DNA of 64,000 bases, taken from Cryptomeria japonica (Eukaryota > Streptophyta > Pinopsida > Cupressales > Cupressaceae). The notes below the pieces were generated by a model. The model ran no database searches and was not told the origin of the DNA. It worked only from the letters and a program-made list of their open reading frames with translations. The DNA is taken from NCBI RefSeq assembly GCF_030272615.1, contig NC_081405.1:24411272-24475271 (forward strand). Reading direction: 5' to 3'. Positions within the stretch are counted from its first letter, which is position 1, and each line of letters opens with the position of its first letter. The translations under genes were made by a program, and so were the position numbers. Of this stretch, positions 43,474 through 55,795 are shown in pieces.

Positions 43474-44357
43474 ATAAGACTATTATAGCAAAACAGGTTC
43501 TGATTTGTAATTGAAGGATTAATGGGGCAGACAAACTGTAATTTGTTTGGCAAAAAAGGCTTTGGCAGATGAGAATACCTGCTTTGTAGTATATTGTTCA
43601 AAATCGCTGCTATATAGTTATAGGAATCGTCATAAGAACCTTTGCAAGAAATGGTTACTAGTTTTTTGTACGTTATCCACATATCAGGTTTGTGCCATAT
43701 GCATGCACATATGGTATAATGTGGTGCAAAGTTGGGACCATGTATATATGTCCAAATCTTGTAGAGAGATTTTAAGGATTTCGCTCATCTTGGTATGGAT
43801 TAGGGAGATAAGACTATTAGCACACAACATTTTTGATTTGTAATTGAAGAATGAAGGGGGCAGACAAATTGAAATTGTTTGCCAAAAAAACTTTGGCAGA
43901 ATGCTTGCTTTGTAGTATTTTGTTCAAAGTTACTGCTATATGGTACACAGTTATCTTCATACAGCCTGAGTTGGCCTAGTGGTGAACTTGTGCTCTTGAA
44001 AGAGAGGTCACAAGTCCAAATCCCACAAGGCGTAAGGTATGCATGTCTCGTTTGTAGCACAGTTACGTGGCTCCTGCAAGGAGTATGGGGTAGTCCATAT
44101 TGCTATCAGCCATCTGTAGACCCATATGCAGACATCCTGACATCGTAGACTGTAAAAGAAGCTTTCTTTCTTTCTTTCATATGAACTTTTACAAGAAAGG
44201 TAAATAGTTTTATTTAGTTTCCTACATATCAAGTTTGTGCCATATGTACATATGGCATAATGCGGTGCAAAGTTGGGGCCATGTATGTATGTCCAAATCT
44301 TGTAGAGCTATGATTATTGTAGACTTGGAGGATTTCACCCATCTTGGTACGCATTAG
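43474..44357. repeat. Tandem duplication, about 334 bp, one copy interrupted
   Basis: ATAAGACTATTA at 43474 recurs at 43808. Both copies then carry the CTGATTTGTAATTGAAG...GGCAGACAAA, TTTGGCAGA and GTGCCATATG...CATATGG landmarks in order. The second copy is longer because of the SINE at 43962. Confidence 0.8.
43962..44175 (+). mobile_element. tRNA-derived SINE, target duplication TTCATA
   Basis: The A box TGGCCTAGTGG is at 43972-43982 and the B-box-like AGTCCAAATCC is at 44013-44023. The 3' end is a (CTTT)n tail. TTCATA flanks it at 43956-43961 and 44176-44181. The other arm of the tandem duplication lacks the insert near 43630, giving an empty site for comparison. Confidence 0.75.
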
Positions 44358-47300
44358 GGGACCGGAGTTAGAGGTTGTACAAACTAACTTTAAGGTGCAT
44401 AGAGCCACATATGTGCCATGTTGACATTGAAAAACTTAATTGTTTTTTATTAAAATAGGCGATTTTGGCCGAAGTTTTGAATTGGAAGATCTTTTTGAAG
44501 GACCCAAAATTGTACACAAGAAGTAAAGCCATGATTGCATGAAACAAGGACCATGAAATAGTTTCTCAAAAGAAATGCCCTTGAGAGCCAAACAACAAAA
44601 CCACAGTTGAAAGAACTAAATCAACAGTCATGGTGGTTTGAATCCAAATGTATCGAAAGAGCTTTGGAGTGGAGATGAAATTTAACTTGGTTAGGTCTTC
44701 CTACATTTTGTTGAAGAATAAGAAAAAATTAATTAATATGGTCATCGCATGAAATTGATCAAAAACTTGCAAACTTATAATAGCCCAACTATGGACAAGA
44801 TTGATGTTTGTATGAGAACCAAAGAACCTCCCAATGTAGGCATTCCTCAGACAAGTATAAGCTTTGACCACAAACGCATCAATAATCCTTATAGAAGCAC
44901 AAGGGACATCCAAGTAAAAGGACACAACTCCTTGGCAAGGTTGCACCATTGTTGATTAGAAACACCACTTGCATGAACAATTGGAGTAATTACTTGTGCA
45001 ATAGGGCAAGGAATACACTCCTTCAAGGAGCAATGCAAGTTCAAATCTGAACCTTGCAAGGAACAAAAAGGAGGGGAATCCGAAATCCCTTTAGAGTTGT
45101 AAGCAAAAGGTGCCTAGTTGAGGTGAAATCCTTCCCAATAGCTACTCACACAATGTCCTTGTAAGATGTAGGAGAAGATTCCTCAATTGCAATCTTGACA
45201 GAGCCCATGTTGCTAGAAACATGTCCAACAATCCCCCCAGTAGACAACTTGCCACTAGCGGAAGCCTTGGCCAAGAGAGAAGTAAGAATAATTGCTCAAT
45301 AGAGGAAACCATTTCATAGGCCAAAAATATGACCTTAGAAACCCCATTAGAGCGTTCCTTACGGACATGATGAACAACCATAAGGGAGGAAGTTCAAAGG
45401 CCCAACATCCTCACTTGGAGCAACATAGATCTATCAAAAGCTCACCTCCTGGACCTCCTAATAACCATCATTACCCTCATCATTTGCATCCTCCTTGTCT
45501 CCACCCTTTGAAGTATTCCCACCCATCGAGGATCTGAAATCCACCGCCTCCCCCCCACTCTATTTCTCACTCTTGCTCCTCCACTTTCTCATCATTCAAG
45601 TTTTTTATAAGGTACAAAAGTTGTCAGTACAAATATTCTCTATAAGATTTATTCCATTATGTCTATATAGTATTTTAAATCCCTTTGACAAATATTTCAT
45701 TTAATTAATTTATCCAATACCAAAAGCGGACACGTGGAACCCCAAAATGTTGGAAGGTTTGGTTTCTTCTAGTTGACATTTAAAAAAAAAATGTTTTTAG
45801 ATAAATTAAATGTGGGATTGTATCGGGCTCCACATCCAAAGATAAAATGTGATTACAAATAGGCATTTATGCCTAGATAAACCCAACAAGATAGAGTATG
45901 ATAGAGTATGTATATCCCCAAAATAAAAATTATAGCAACACATAAAAAATCTAAATTAGAATATTAGACTTCAAACCTTCTTCAAACAAATATTGATATG
46001 AAATAAAAAACTCCACAAGGATTAAGCAATTTCTTCACAATTGATGCTCTTAGTTTGACAATCTTTGCATAGAAATTTATGAATATTTCTTTAAATGAAA
46101 AATTGATTGTTAAATTGGAAATATATTGTTACAACAATAAATTATTCAACATATATAATAACAAGAAAATTTGGGAACTACCAAAGAAAACAATCCACCA
46201 AACACTACAAATCATACAATGCCATTAACATCGATCTCCTCCAACTCCAAGATGAAAATCTCAACACTTGAGGCTGATCTAGGTGGCTCGACAAACAATA
46301 TGAAACCAATCTTCTACAACAAATTGATCTTTGAAAACAAATATCAACCACCTAAAATGTGACATGAATATTGGAAAACAAACTTCACACATCTTCACTC
46401 AAAATTGTATAAAACTAATCCAAACGTCAAGAACTTGGTGCACAATTGAAATAGATCATTACCATCTCTTGGTTTTGATCAAGAACACCAAGATGCATAG
46501 AAACAAATTGCTCTACAACAATGAAATAAACCACAACACACAACATCAAAAACAATAGACAACCTTGCACATAAATTTCACTTGTGACCTGCAACATTTC
46601 AACATAAAGGAGCTCTATTTGCCCTAATTGAAAGACAAATCTTCATTACTCTAGAAGCTTTTTAGAAGAACAAATGAACAAAAAATTACTGATCTATAAT
46701 AGCCACACACTCCACAAAAATCCACATCAAATCTGAATATACAACACTACATAGTGTCTTGAAATCCTACAAACACACACCACATTGCATAACTAAAACA
46801 ATTAATTACTGATCTATAACAGCCACACACTCCACAAAAATCCACACCAAATCTGAAAAATACAATACTACACAGTCTCTTGAAATCCTACAAATGCACA
46901 CCACACTGCACAACTAAAATGACTTGCAAAATTTTGCAAATATTTGAAACTCCAATGCAATCTTAAAGTAAGATTGCCTTCAAAAGACAATGGGTTTTTA
47001 TCCAAAGAAGGAAGTGCTCATCCAAAAAAGTTGTGAATAAAATGTGATAACAAGTCCTTTTGAAGGAAAACTTGCATACTTATAATAGCTCCAAAATCCA
47101 AACAACCCTATATTGAAAATAAATTAAATAATCACTTTTCATAACCACTACAAGATTCTTGGCTAAAAATAAGCACTAACTCCTCTCTTACAAACTGTCA
47201 TAAAATCAACTATGTTTTACCAACTTGTCTTAGAATCTTCTAAAATTAGGTGTAACACGATCTTGGATTGTCAACACAAAATAAAATATTACAATATTTA

Positions 47301-48798
47301 AATGGCCTCAATTAAGTAGCTGAAAATATTACTTTATCATGGATTCAAAACCTTAAATATTAAATAATTATATTTTAAACTCCTTTAACCCATAGAAAAT
47401 ATTGGAATGAGCACTTTGCCCATGAAATTAAATTATTTCAAATTGGGAGATGACAAAGAATGAAAAACATAAAAAACAAATATCCTTATTTGAGCTAGGA
47501 TTCAAAACCAAGAGAACAAAAAAAACTAATTAACACTTTAACATACTAGCCAATTTAGTTTTCTTTTGAGATTTAGTACCATTTGAGACGATGCCTTATT
47601 TTTAGAAAGATAATTTCTATAATAAATTGGAGCCCAAACACCTTCCCTTTGAGGAATTGCTACATGATCCAAAGGATTTGAAGACCAAAATACAACTTGA
47701 GAAGTGAGCATTGGGGATGTAGAAATTACACTTGTAGGCAACACAAAATTAGGGAAAAAGGGGACAAAAATATATCTTCATTCATTCTCCTAATAATGGG
47801 CTTCAAAACTACCATTTCCTAATCAACCAAAGAGACCAAATGCCACCCAACAACTCAAGAATTAGGAATTAACAAGATGTAGGCTTAGTAGCCAAATAGA
47901 GCCCATCACTTAGTGCTTCTTAAGATGACACCCTCACTAGGTTGTGCTAAGGCAGTCAAAGAGTAGCAAGAGAAGCCTCATCTAGGACAATATTAACATT
48001 CATGAAAATGTTTTACACTCTTCTACTAATATCTTAAATTAGGAGTCTTAATGTTTCATACTTGTTTAAGACTTATGTCCAAGACCATAAAAATAAATAA
48101 TGTAAAAAGATCAACTTCATAATAATCAAACTAATTGTTTTCAAATTCAATTTTCCTACATATAGCCATTTTCAAAGAGTTTGGGAAAAAACTTGCCAAG
48201 AAAGTTTACTCCAAACAAAAAGGAAGAGAAAATGCGATGGGAGGTTAAGCAACCTAACCAAGACTAGTAACATAGAGAATGATTTTAACAAGGGATTAAA
48301 TTTAAGTGCCATGACTTCATAAAGAGAAAAGTGTTTCCATAGAACAAAGGGATAATGTCTTTAGGCTAGAAAGAATGGTGTACAATGTTTGATCTAAGCT
48401 GAGAAAGATCTTCAAAATGAACTCTCCTATAATGTTGGAAGCCATAAGAATATTACTTAGGTGTGTATTTTTGTTCGATGTGACAAGATATAAAATTAAT
48501 GTCATTATTTTTTCCAAATTTTTAATATTATATTTATATTCAATTATTTAATATATTTTTAATACATAATACATAATATATTTATCTAAATAGTATATAT
48601 AATAATATTTTAAATTATACATTAAATATTATATATGTGCCATGTTTGTGAAGAAACCTTCCATTATCACGCTATCGTGCCTATAACCCCCTCTTAGCAG
48701 ATGTGGGCATATAACTTGCTTAATGATCTGTTTAATATCCTCCTCTTCAACTCTAAAAAGCCTCCTTCAACTTTAAAAAGCGTCCTCTTCATCATCAA
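44358..48798. other. Intergenic, no gene recognised
   Basis: A 60-100-bp near repeat with TTACTGATCTATAA(T/C)AGCCACACAC occurs at about 46684 and 46804. Open frames at 44701-45537 and 46171-46558 are antisense pairs or low-complexity and carry no motif I can name. Very AT-rich at 48500-48640. Confidence 0.4.
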
Positions 48799-49028
48799 TT
48801 GACATAGACAAAGGACTAATCTGCAAAAATCATTTTTGATTGAACAAACTGTCTCATAAACTATCCTTAACCTCATGAACGTTAAAATTATCTTCCTCTT
48901 CCTCTTCTCAGAATTGACATAGACAAAGAACTAATCTACAAAAATCATTTTTGATTGAACAAACTGTCTCATAAACTATCCTTGACCTCATGAACGTTAA
49001 AATTATCTTCCTCTTCCTCTTCTCAGAA
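48799..49028. repeat. 115-bp tandem duplication
   Basis: TTGACATAGACAAAG at 48799 recurs at 48914, and the two copies differ at only a few positions. The duplication falls at the 3' (left) end of the candidate minus-strand frame below and repeats part of it. Confidence 0.85.
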
Positions 49029-49554
49029 TCTTCATCTTTGCAGTTACACTTTAGGCCAAAGTGTTTCCTCCCAGTCAATAGACTCACTGGATCATAAACC
49101 GCTGCCTTCGCGTACTCTAAACACCAATCCAACTGGAAATAAGATCATTAGAACACAGGTTTCCACTGCCAAATTTCTCTGGGAGTCAACGAATGCCTTC
49201 AACTTACGGTGTTTTTCGGCAATATCTTGTTTTTATATTTCGACATTCCTTCGACACAATTCTCGATTATGTTTCCCAATCTTAGTCGAGATGCTATAAT
49301 TACCTTCACGACTGACAACAAAGTTGTCCCTATCGTTGCAGCCTCCATGGTCGTTAAGGACATAATAATTTAAGAACTTTGTGATTTTTATCTTGCCACC
49401 TCACAATAATATGAGACATGTGGCTCAGTTCGGTTTTCACACGACAAAGCATACGTGCCCGTGAAAACAGACACTCCAGTGCGCATGATGTACTGCACCC
49501 GATTGACAGGTTGGTGAAAGAATGTTCAAATTCGAGAATTAAAAGTTCTGCCAA
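48908..49554 (-). other. Unrecognised minus-strand open frames, possible gene fragment
   Basis: Frames of 74 codons (48908-49132) and 66 codons (49354-49554), plus a third from an ATG near 49349 reading MEAATIGTTLLSVVKVIIAS. They lie in a less AT-rich patch. An acceptor-like TTTCCAG precedes the LDWCLEYAKAAVYDPVSLLTG frame at about 49133, so a small spliced gene is conceivable. I do not recognise the product and see no domain. It may equally be transposon debris. Confidence 0.2.
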
Positions 49555-50024
49555 ATAATCTCTCAGAAAGGATCCACTTAATGGATTTCCAGTGATTTGT
49601 TTGGTCCTTTCTTAGATATGTAGGTACCTATTATAACAAGACAACTGGATCGAGAAGGACCGTATGTGAACCGTGGGAATGGCCAGAACCTTGGCTATGC
49701 AGCCTGCAAATTTATCTTTAAAAGTGTTTTCTTAACGAATAAAAGAATCGTTTTGTCGACTGCATAGATAGGGGGAAGAGCACCAGTAGCCGTCAGAGCT
49801 AACTTCGCGCACCCACAGATCCTAAACGATACATCGGACTTTGATTTTTTTTTTTTAGTTGTCTTCGTATATATATATTTTTTAGTTGTTTTCGTATGCA
49901 ACTTAACTGCTTATAGCTATTGATCTGGCTTCTGGGTAGTAACGATGCACACTGTGAAATCAGTTATGTGCACAAAGGTCAAAAAGTACACATTTCAAAG
50001 TGTCGCCCAATACCTAACTAAAGA

Positions 50025-50150
50025 TGTTCCAGTAACCGTCAACTCAAAATTGCTAGTAATTGTTGACAAATGTCCCAATAGTGGTGCACAAATGTTCCAA
50101 TAGTGGTACACAAATGAGACAAATGTTCCAATAGTTGTGCACAAATGGGC
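50025..50150. repeat. Short tandem repeats of an ACAAATGTTCCAATAGTGGT word
   Basis: At least three imperfect units of (G/A)CACAAATGTTCCAATAGT(G/T)GT, about 26-33 bp apart. No gene is seen in 49555-50880 besides this; a 76-codon + frame at 50401 shows no motif. Confidence 0.6.
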
Positions 50151-50879
50151 CAATTAATTACAAAAAATGATCGGCTATTGGTACAAAACAAATTTATTAA
50201 TGGTGTTTGCACTATGACAACTATTGGGGGGTCAACATGACAATAAGGTGATGGTTATTGGAACTATGTTATCTATTGGTGCTCTTCCTCTAGTCATGTT
50301 GCAAAAAAAATTGACAACTTCAGAGTATCGTAGGAAAAAACAAAAGTACTAAGCAATTCCCAATTGGTTGGGATGGATTGGATGACCCCCTTGTCTCCAT
50401 TTGTTGTCATCTTTACTATGCATTGGAGACTCTGCCGCCGACTGTTTTTCTCGAGTCCTGTCGCTAGCTGCACTTGCTGCCACCCCTTTCTTCACTGGCC
50501 ACTGCATTTATTCCCAACACCATCACATTGAGATCCGCCACTACGGCTTCTGCCTTGTTCCTGCTCTGTGTAGTCTGATAGCTTTGAAAATTGATTGCAT
50601 GAAATTTTCAATTTTTGAGCTCAAATATTGATTTTCGGGTTTTATTTGTATCTTCTTAAATGATCCAAAGTCTAAGGTTTAGAGTTTATCAAAATTCCTT
50701 ATGTTTTAAGAAGAAAACCCTAGAAATGATATAGTCTGTTGTTACATACCACCGGTTTATAAAATATGATTTTCCTGAGTCATGCACATAGAATTTCCCT
50801 ATGACCGATCTCCCTTTTAATTTTTGTGCCTGTGCTTATGTTTTCCTAAGCCTGAAAGTCCTAAGTATTTCGACCATTT

Positions 50880-52392
50880 GCTAAAAATAGAATGGATCCA
50901 ACGGTTCGCGCTTCCCCGTGATCAAAGATGCAAGGGTTTTAAAGATCGTGGTACCACGAGATTGTGCCACTTGTTCTCAGCGAAAACCGGTGAGGATGGC
51001 AGTATAACTGGTCGAAACATTGTGTTACTGGTTCTCAGGCGGTAAAGGTCAGTCTACTAACAGTCCCATCCATTTGCACGTGTTCAAAATGAATGGAGAT
51101 GTTTTGTCTTGAGGTAAAAGTTGCTCGATTTTTAATTTTGGAGGAGTTAACGGGCATTGTACAAAGCGGTAAAGTTTGAACAGATCTGATGTCCCCTGTG
51201 TTCCCGCGATGGAAGTTGCAAGGAGGTTATAGATCGCGACATCGCGAGATGATGCCATGTGTCCCAGGGTGACCAGGAAGACCTATGGTGGGGCCGCTGA
51301 CGGAGTTCGATCGAAGGATGATATGACACTATTTAGTTGGGATTTGGTGGGTCCGCGGATACAGATGGAAGGACAAATGCCGCGTCGACATATAATGACT
51401 GTTAGATCTGCCAAGCTGAATGAGATCTGCGACTAAGTTTCAAATAAGGAATTAGGAGGGATCATAGAAGGCACCGGTCGTAGCTTGCTTGGGAAAGGCA
51501 GAATGAATGGGATACAGACTTGTCGACTCAGAACTGATTAGATAGTAAAAAATGATAGCCCAGAGATGTGAACAGATTTGGATAAGCTTCTGGTTCAAGT
51601 GTGATGGATCATGAGTTCTCTAATGAATTCAAAGATTTGTCTGTTGGCAGAGATCCTAAAGAAGAAGAATGTACACCCATGGAAGAATAAAATCAAGATA
51701 AAATCACTCGCATCAGATGAACCTTGACAAAAGAATACAGTGGATGTGATATGCATGAATTTTAGTGTCCATAGCTGGCAGAGCAAATTAAGAACACCAG
51801 AGTGATGATGTTTCACGAACAAGCACTACTTGATGAAGTATTGTTGAACTATAAATACAACAAGGTGGCGATCAAATTGGTAGGAGAGTATGAAGCCTTT
51901 TCATTTTCTGAATGCAGTTTTTCCTTCTGCAAAGGGAATGATATTTGAGCAAGCTTGTAGATGGAGTTACAATATACTCTGTGATACTGGATGGAATTCT
52001 TCTCTCATGTGTGAGTATGTCTATTGCCAAAGGGGATGTGGAAGTGGGAAGGATTGCTAGAGGGGGCGTGTAAGCCTTTTCTTATGAAGAAAGACCATGC
52101 ATGGCACAACCTCTGTGTCTACTCTATCACTAGGTGCTAGGGGTTTTTGAGAGAGAGCCCATAGAGGAATGAAAAAAGAACATGTCTGGGTAGGGAGTGG
52201 CAGCAATCCATCCATGTAGCTACATGGACATTGCGACCCCTCCCCAACATATTATGTTTACCCTCTAACTCCCCCTCCCCCTGCCTCTGATCCTGGGCAT
52301 GAAGGTTGAAGCTCCTCCTCTAGTTTTTAGGCAACTTTTCTTCTTGCCAGGACACTCAATAAGACAAAAGTGAAACATCTCACACTCCATCC
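50880..52392 (+). mobile_element. LTR-like segment with duplicated CG-rich block and TATA box
   Basis: A block with CGTGATCAAAGATGCAAGG...GATCGTGGTACCACGAGAT near 50920 is echoed near 51210 by CGCGATGGAAGTTGCAAGG...GATCGCGACATCGCGAGAT, each followed by a GTGCCACTTG/ATGCCATGTG word. A TATAAATA box is at 51851-51858. This looks like a gypsy-type U3 and promoter. The ends were not resolved. Confidence 0.4.
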
Positions 52393-52397
52393 AAAGG

Positions 52398-53486
52398 TGT
52401 TGGGGTGATAACGACATGGCTCAAACGGTTTTGCCCCTACCAATTTTTAGTTAAGAACGATGATTCACAAGTGCCAATGCATGGACATGTAAACATTTTT
52501 GTAACAGAAATGCATACGACATTTTAGGGCTAATTGTTAAGAATGAATTTGCTGTTAACATGTGTCTTTTGGCCGGAAGCTTGTGGCTCCCTTTAATTCT
52601 ATAAAAAGGGAAATCATGGCAAGAAAAGAGGTTTAGATTTGTGGGAAATGTCTTGTAGGTTCAGTTTTCTTGTTCCTTGGGTTTTTCCTAGTCTGTTTCC
52701 AGCAATGAGTAAAAGTGAAGCAAACAAACTGTAAAATCTTTTACAGAGCAAATAAACAAATGTTTTAGTGTCAAATTTTGTACAGGTTCTTAAAGGAGTT
52801 ATGCATAAATCTTATCTTGTAACAAAGATAGCATTTTACTTATAAAAAATAGAAATCTGACCTTTTTCTCTCCATTGCATGATTCTATCAGTTATTTAAG
52901 TGAAATGAATCAAGGGTTTATTTCATTGTTATGATGTATGTAGCTTTCTGTTTATGCTTGGGCCAAAGGGGTCAATTAAATTGCTTAAATGGAGTTGCAG
53001 AATGATAGGACTTATGCAAGGATTTTAAGTAAGTAGTTTTGGGTTAGGGTTACAAATGGGATATATTGTAAGGCAGTATCATCTCAGATCTTATGTTATC
53101 AGATCAAGTTCTGTCGCACTTTCAAGTTTATGTTTCACATCTTTCAAGTGCCCAATGGAGTAAGACACTAATTAGTGCTTGTAACTGGTTTTGTTTATCA
53201 GTCTTGTTTTGTTTTCAACTGATGAATCTCTACAAATCTCATAAATATCAGAATATCATTTGTTACGTTTTATGTATTTTTTGAAAGTTGTCCCGCCCCT
53301 TCTCATACTCTAGCTTAAGGTTGAGGATCACTGAAGGATTTGCCATCCTTGAGCATTCTCCCTTTCTGTTGAGTCTTTTCATGAGATAATCTGCTTTGTT
53401 TTCAGCAAATTCCTAAGTATCGTTGCAGAGAGTAGGAGATTTACTGAAGGGATCACCCTCCTTGGTTCTGTAGAGCCTAAAGTACA
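52398..53486 (+). mobile_element. Probable solo LTR, target duplication AAAGG
   Basis: Starts TGTTGGGGTGATAAC and ends GAGCCTAAAGTACA. It is flanked by AAAGG at 52393-52397 and 53487-53491. A TATAAAAAG box is at 52600-52608. No coding sequence. The pairing of ends rests on one 5-bp match and the TG...CA termini. Confidence 0.45.
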
Positions 53487-53491
53487 AAAGG

Positions 53492-54908
53492 ACTTTGTAT
53501 CCTTGTTAATGTTGGTCCAAGCCTGACGGATATTAATAGTTGGAGGTGGCTCTCCATAGATATTTAGAGGAATCAGCTTGGTCTCTTCCCAGTGACAGTG
53601 TAAACCCGTCCATTTTTGGGAACCAACATAGTCGCATCCCAGTTGCCTCTCGCCTTGGCTCTGTCGATCCTCTCATTTCGACCACCAGTTGTTGTTCATC
53701 TCCGTCGCCCAGGTTTTCCATCCCAACTTTTGTCACCACCGTCAGGCTTTCTTCCAACCATCGATTGGCCTTGTTCCTCGGTCACTGACAACCTTTTCCT
53801 CCATTGTGCCATTGTTTTTTTGACTGTGACACATGGTGCAAAATCATTGGCCCGAGACCATGACACTATGGTGACACGTAGCACAATACCATTTGTCAGT
53901 GAGGTCCAGTCAAAGTGTCAGCTAAGCACCACACAAGTTGCCACACAATAGATGTACAACCACACGATAGCCACATCAACAGACACATAAGGAGGATCGT
54001 ACATCCACACAAGTCATCCATACAAACACGTGAGACTCAATTATTCATTAGTATTGCCGACTCAATGCCCACTCAGCTGCCACATAGACTGACACATCAT
54101 CGTATGGTTTAACCAAGTCATCCTGCCACGTCAGCACCACACTACCACATGTCAGGCCAAGATTTGTCTGCACAATGCCACACAAGTAGGGGATTTTTGG
54201 CCATGACGACCGTACGACCATCAAATTGGATCGGGTGAAATGCCGATGTCAGCATATTTTTGAAATGTTTTGACCCCTTTGCAATGAACTTTTGAATTTG
54301 TAGTCCAACTTCAGAGGCTCATTGGTCATTTTGAGCCCTTTTTTAGTGCAATTTTTTTGATTTGGGTTAATTTTTTGTGCTCTCCGCAATGGTGTGGTTA
54401 TTTTATGATTTTAGTGGATAAATTTTTCAGAATTTTTTATTTTTTCACAACTATACTTGTCTAATCCTCATTTTTGCAACTTCTCAGGCTTTGTTCGAGA
54501 TTATACAACCCCCTTTTTAGGTACCTTTTTTTTCAAGAAAGTGCATATTTTTTCATCTACTTTCACGTGGTGCTATCAGATTTTCACCATTTTTAGTAGA
54601 AATTGTACTTTCAATATTTGGCCTTTTTTGGCGTATTTGGTACTTGTAATTTGCTTGGATCTTGGTTTAGATCTCTTGCATTATTGGTTTGAGTCTTCTA
54701 TAACCTATTTGAGGCAGTTGTATTTTGAAATCAAAAGTCCACTTTGACCTTATTTACAAGTGGCCCATTATACACGCACTAAGTATAAAGTGTCAAATCG
54801 TCATTTTAGTGAGGGGGGGGGGGGTGGGGTTCTTTGATTGAGTGAATTTGGGGGGGTGTCTTGTGTGATTGTGCCTCTCTTTATCTTGTGCTCTTTCATT
54901 TTTTTGCT
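53492..54908 (+). other. Leader-like non-coding stretch before the gag relic
   Basis: No gene seen. 53540-53950 is richer in GC and has open frames on both strands without motifs. 53930-54190 is rich in CCACAC words. A G-run is at about 54811-54825. It may be the LTR/leader of the copia relic that follows, but no primer site of the usual sequence was found. Confidence 0.35.
54811..54826 (+). repeat. Poly-G run
   Basis: An unbroken run of about a dozen G after GTGA, followed by TGGGG. A similar run is at about 58623-58634. Such runs could fold as G-quadruplexes or mark assembly-sensitive sites. Confidence 0.7.
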
Positions 54909-55795
54909 ATGGGTTCTCCTAAATTTCCACTTTTAACTCCACATAATTATGCTTCTTGGAAAATCAAAGCATGAAGTAAGCTAATGGAAACAAGACCCAT
55001 TCATTACGTAAATGGAACAATTACAACACTAGTAGATCCTAAAGCTGATCCTAATGCTCAATTGGAATGGATCACTAAAAATTCAATGACTCTTAGAACC
55101 TTGAGAAGCATGTATTTGATGACCTTATTTTTCACATTGAGAAATGTACTATACTCAAGGATGCTTGGTATATCTATGAGAAATTGTGTGGTCAAGTTGA
55201 TGAGATTAGGGGTTGCAAGCTTGACAATAAATCCACATTGTTGGATCCCAAGGATTTTGATACAATCGAAGATTATGCCACGAAAGCAAATGAGCTAAGA
55301 GCCAAGCTTAAGGATTGTGGCATTGACAAAAATGATGCTCAATTGGTTTACAATTTGTTGGACAAACTTTCATTAAGTATGCAACCGTTGTTTCTAGCTT
55401 TCATACCTAGCGGTTGACTCAAGGTGCCTCATACACTCCAACATCATTTGATGCAATCACGAAGATGTTGATACATGAGCAATCAAAGTTGAACAAGATG
55501 GGGATTCTCAAGTCTTCAAAGTCCCAAGCTTTGGTGGCTAATAAAGGGAATCTAAGCAATCAAGGAAAAGGCAAGAACCAAAAACAGTCTAAGCCAAAAC
55601 CACAACAAGATAGAGCACAATCATCCTCTCCACAACATGACGTTTCTCCATCCTCACCTAAGGGGAAACTATACAAGGATAATCTTTTTTGTGCATATTG
55701 CAAGAAGTCAGGACATGATAAACTTGTTACAAGAAGGATAGTAATGAATTGAAACATCTTCTTGAGAAGAATAAAATCAGTTTTCCACCCATGTT
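54909..55795 (+). pseudogene. Copia-type gag relic
   Basis: The ATG at 54909 starts MGSPKFPLLTPHNYASWKIK, like the N-terminal gag domain of plant copia polyproteins. A TGA stop follows at 54972. The frame then continues through LVDPKADPNAQLEWITKNS and, after shifts, KDAWYIYEKLCGQVDEIRG, DIEDYATK-like and LRAKLKDCGIDKNDAQLVYN (UBN2-type region). A basic, Q/S/P-rich linker precedes a broken zinc knuckle CAYCKKSGH near 55690. A small deletion removes the normal spacing to its last cysteine. Several frameshifts are present, and no protease, integrase or RT follows. It ends where LINE sequence begins. Confidence 0.75.
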
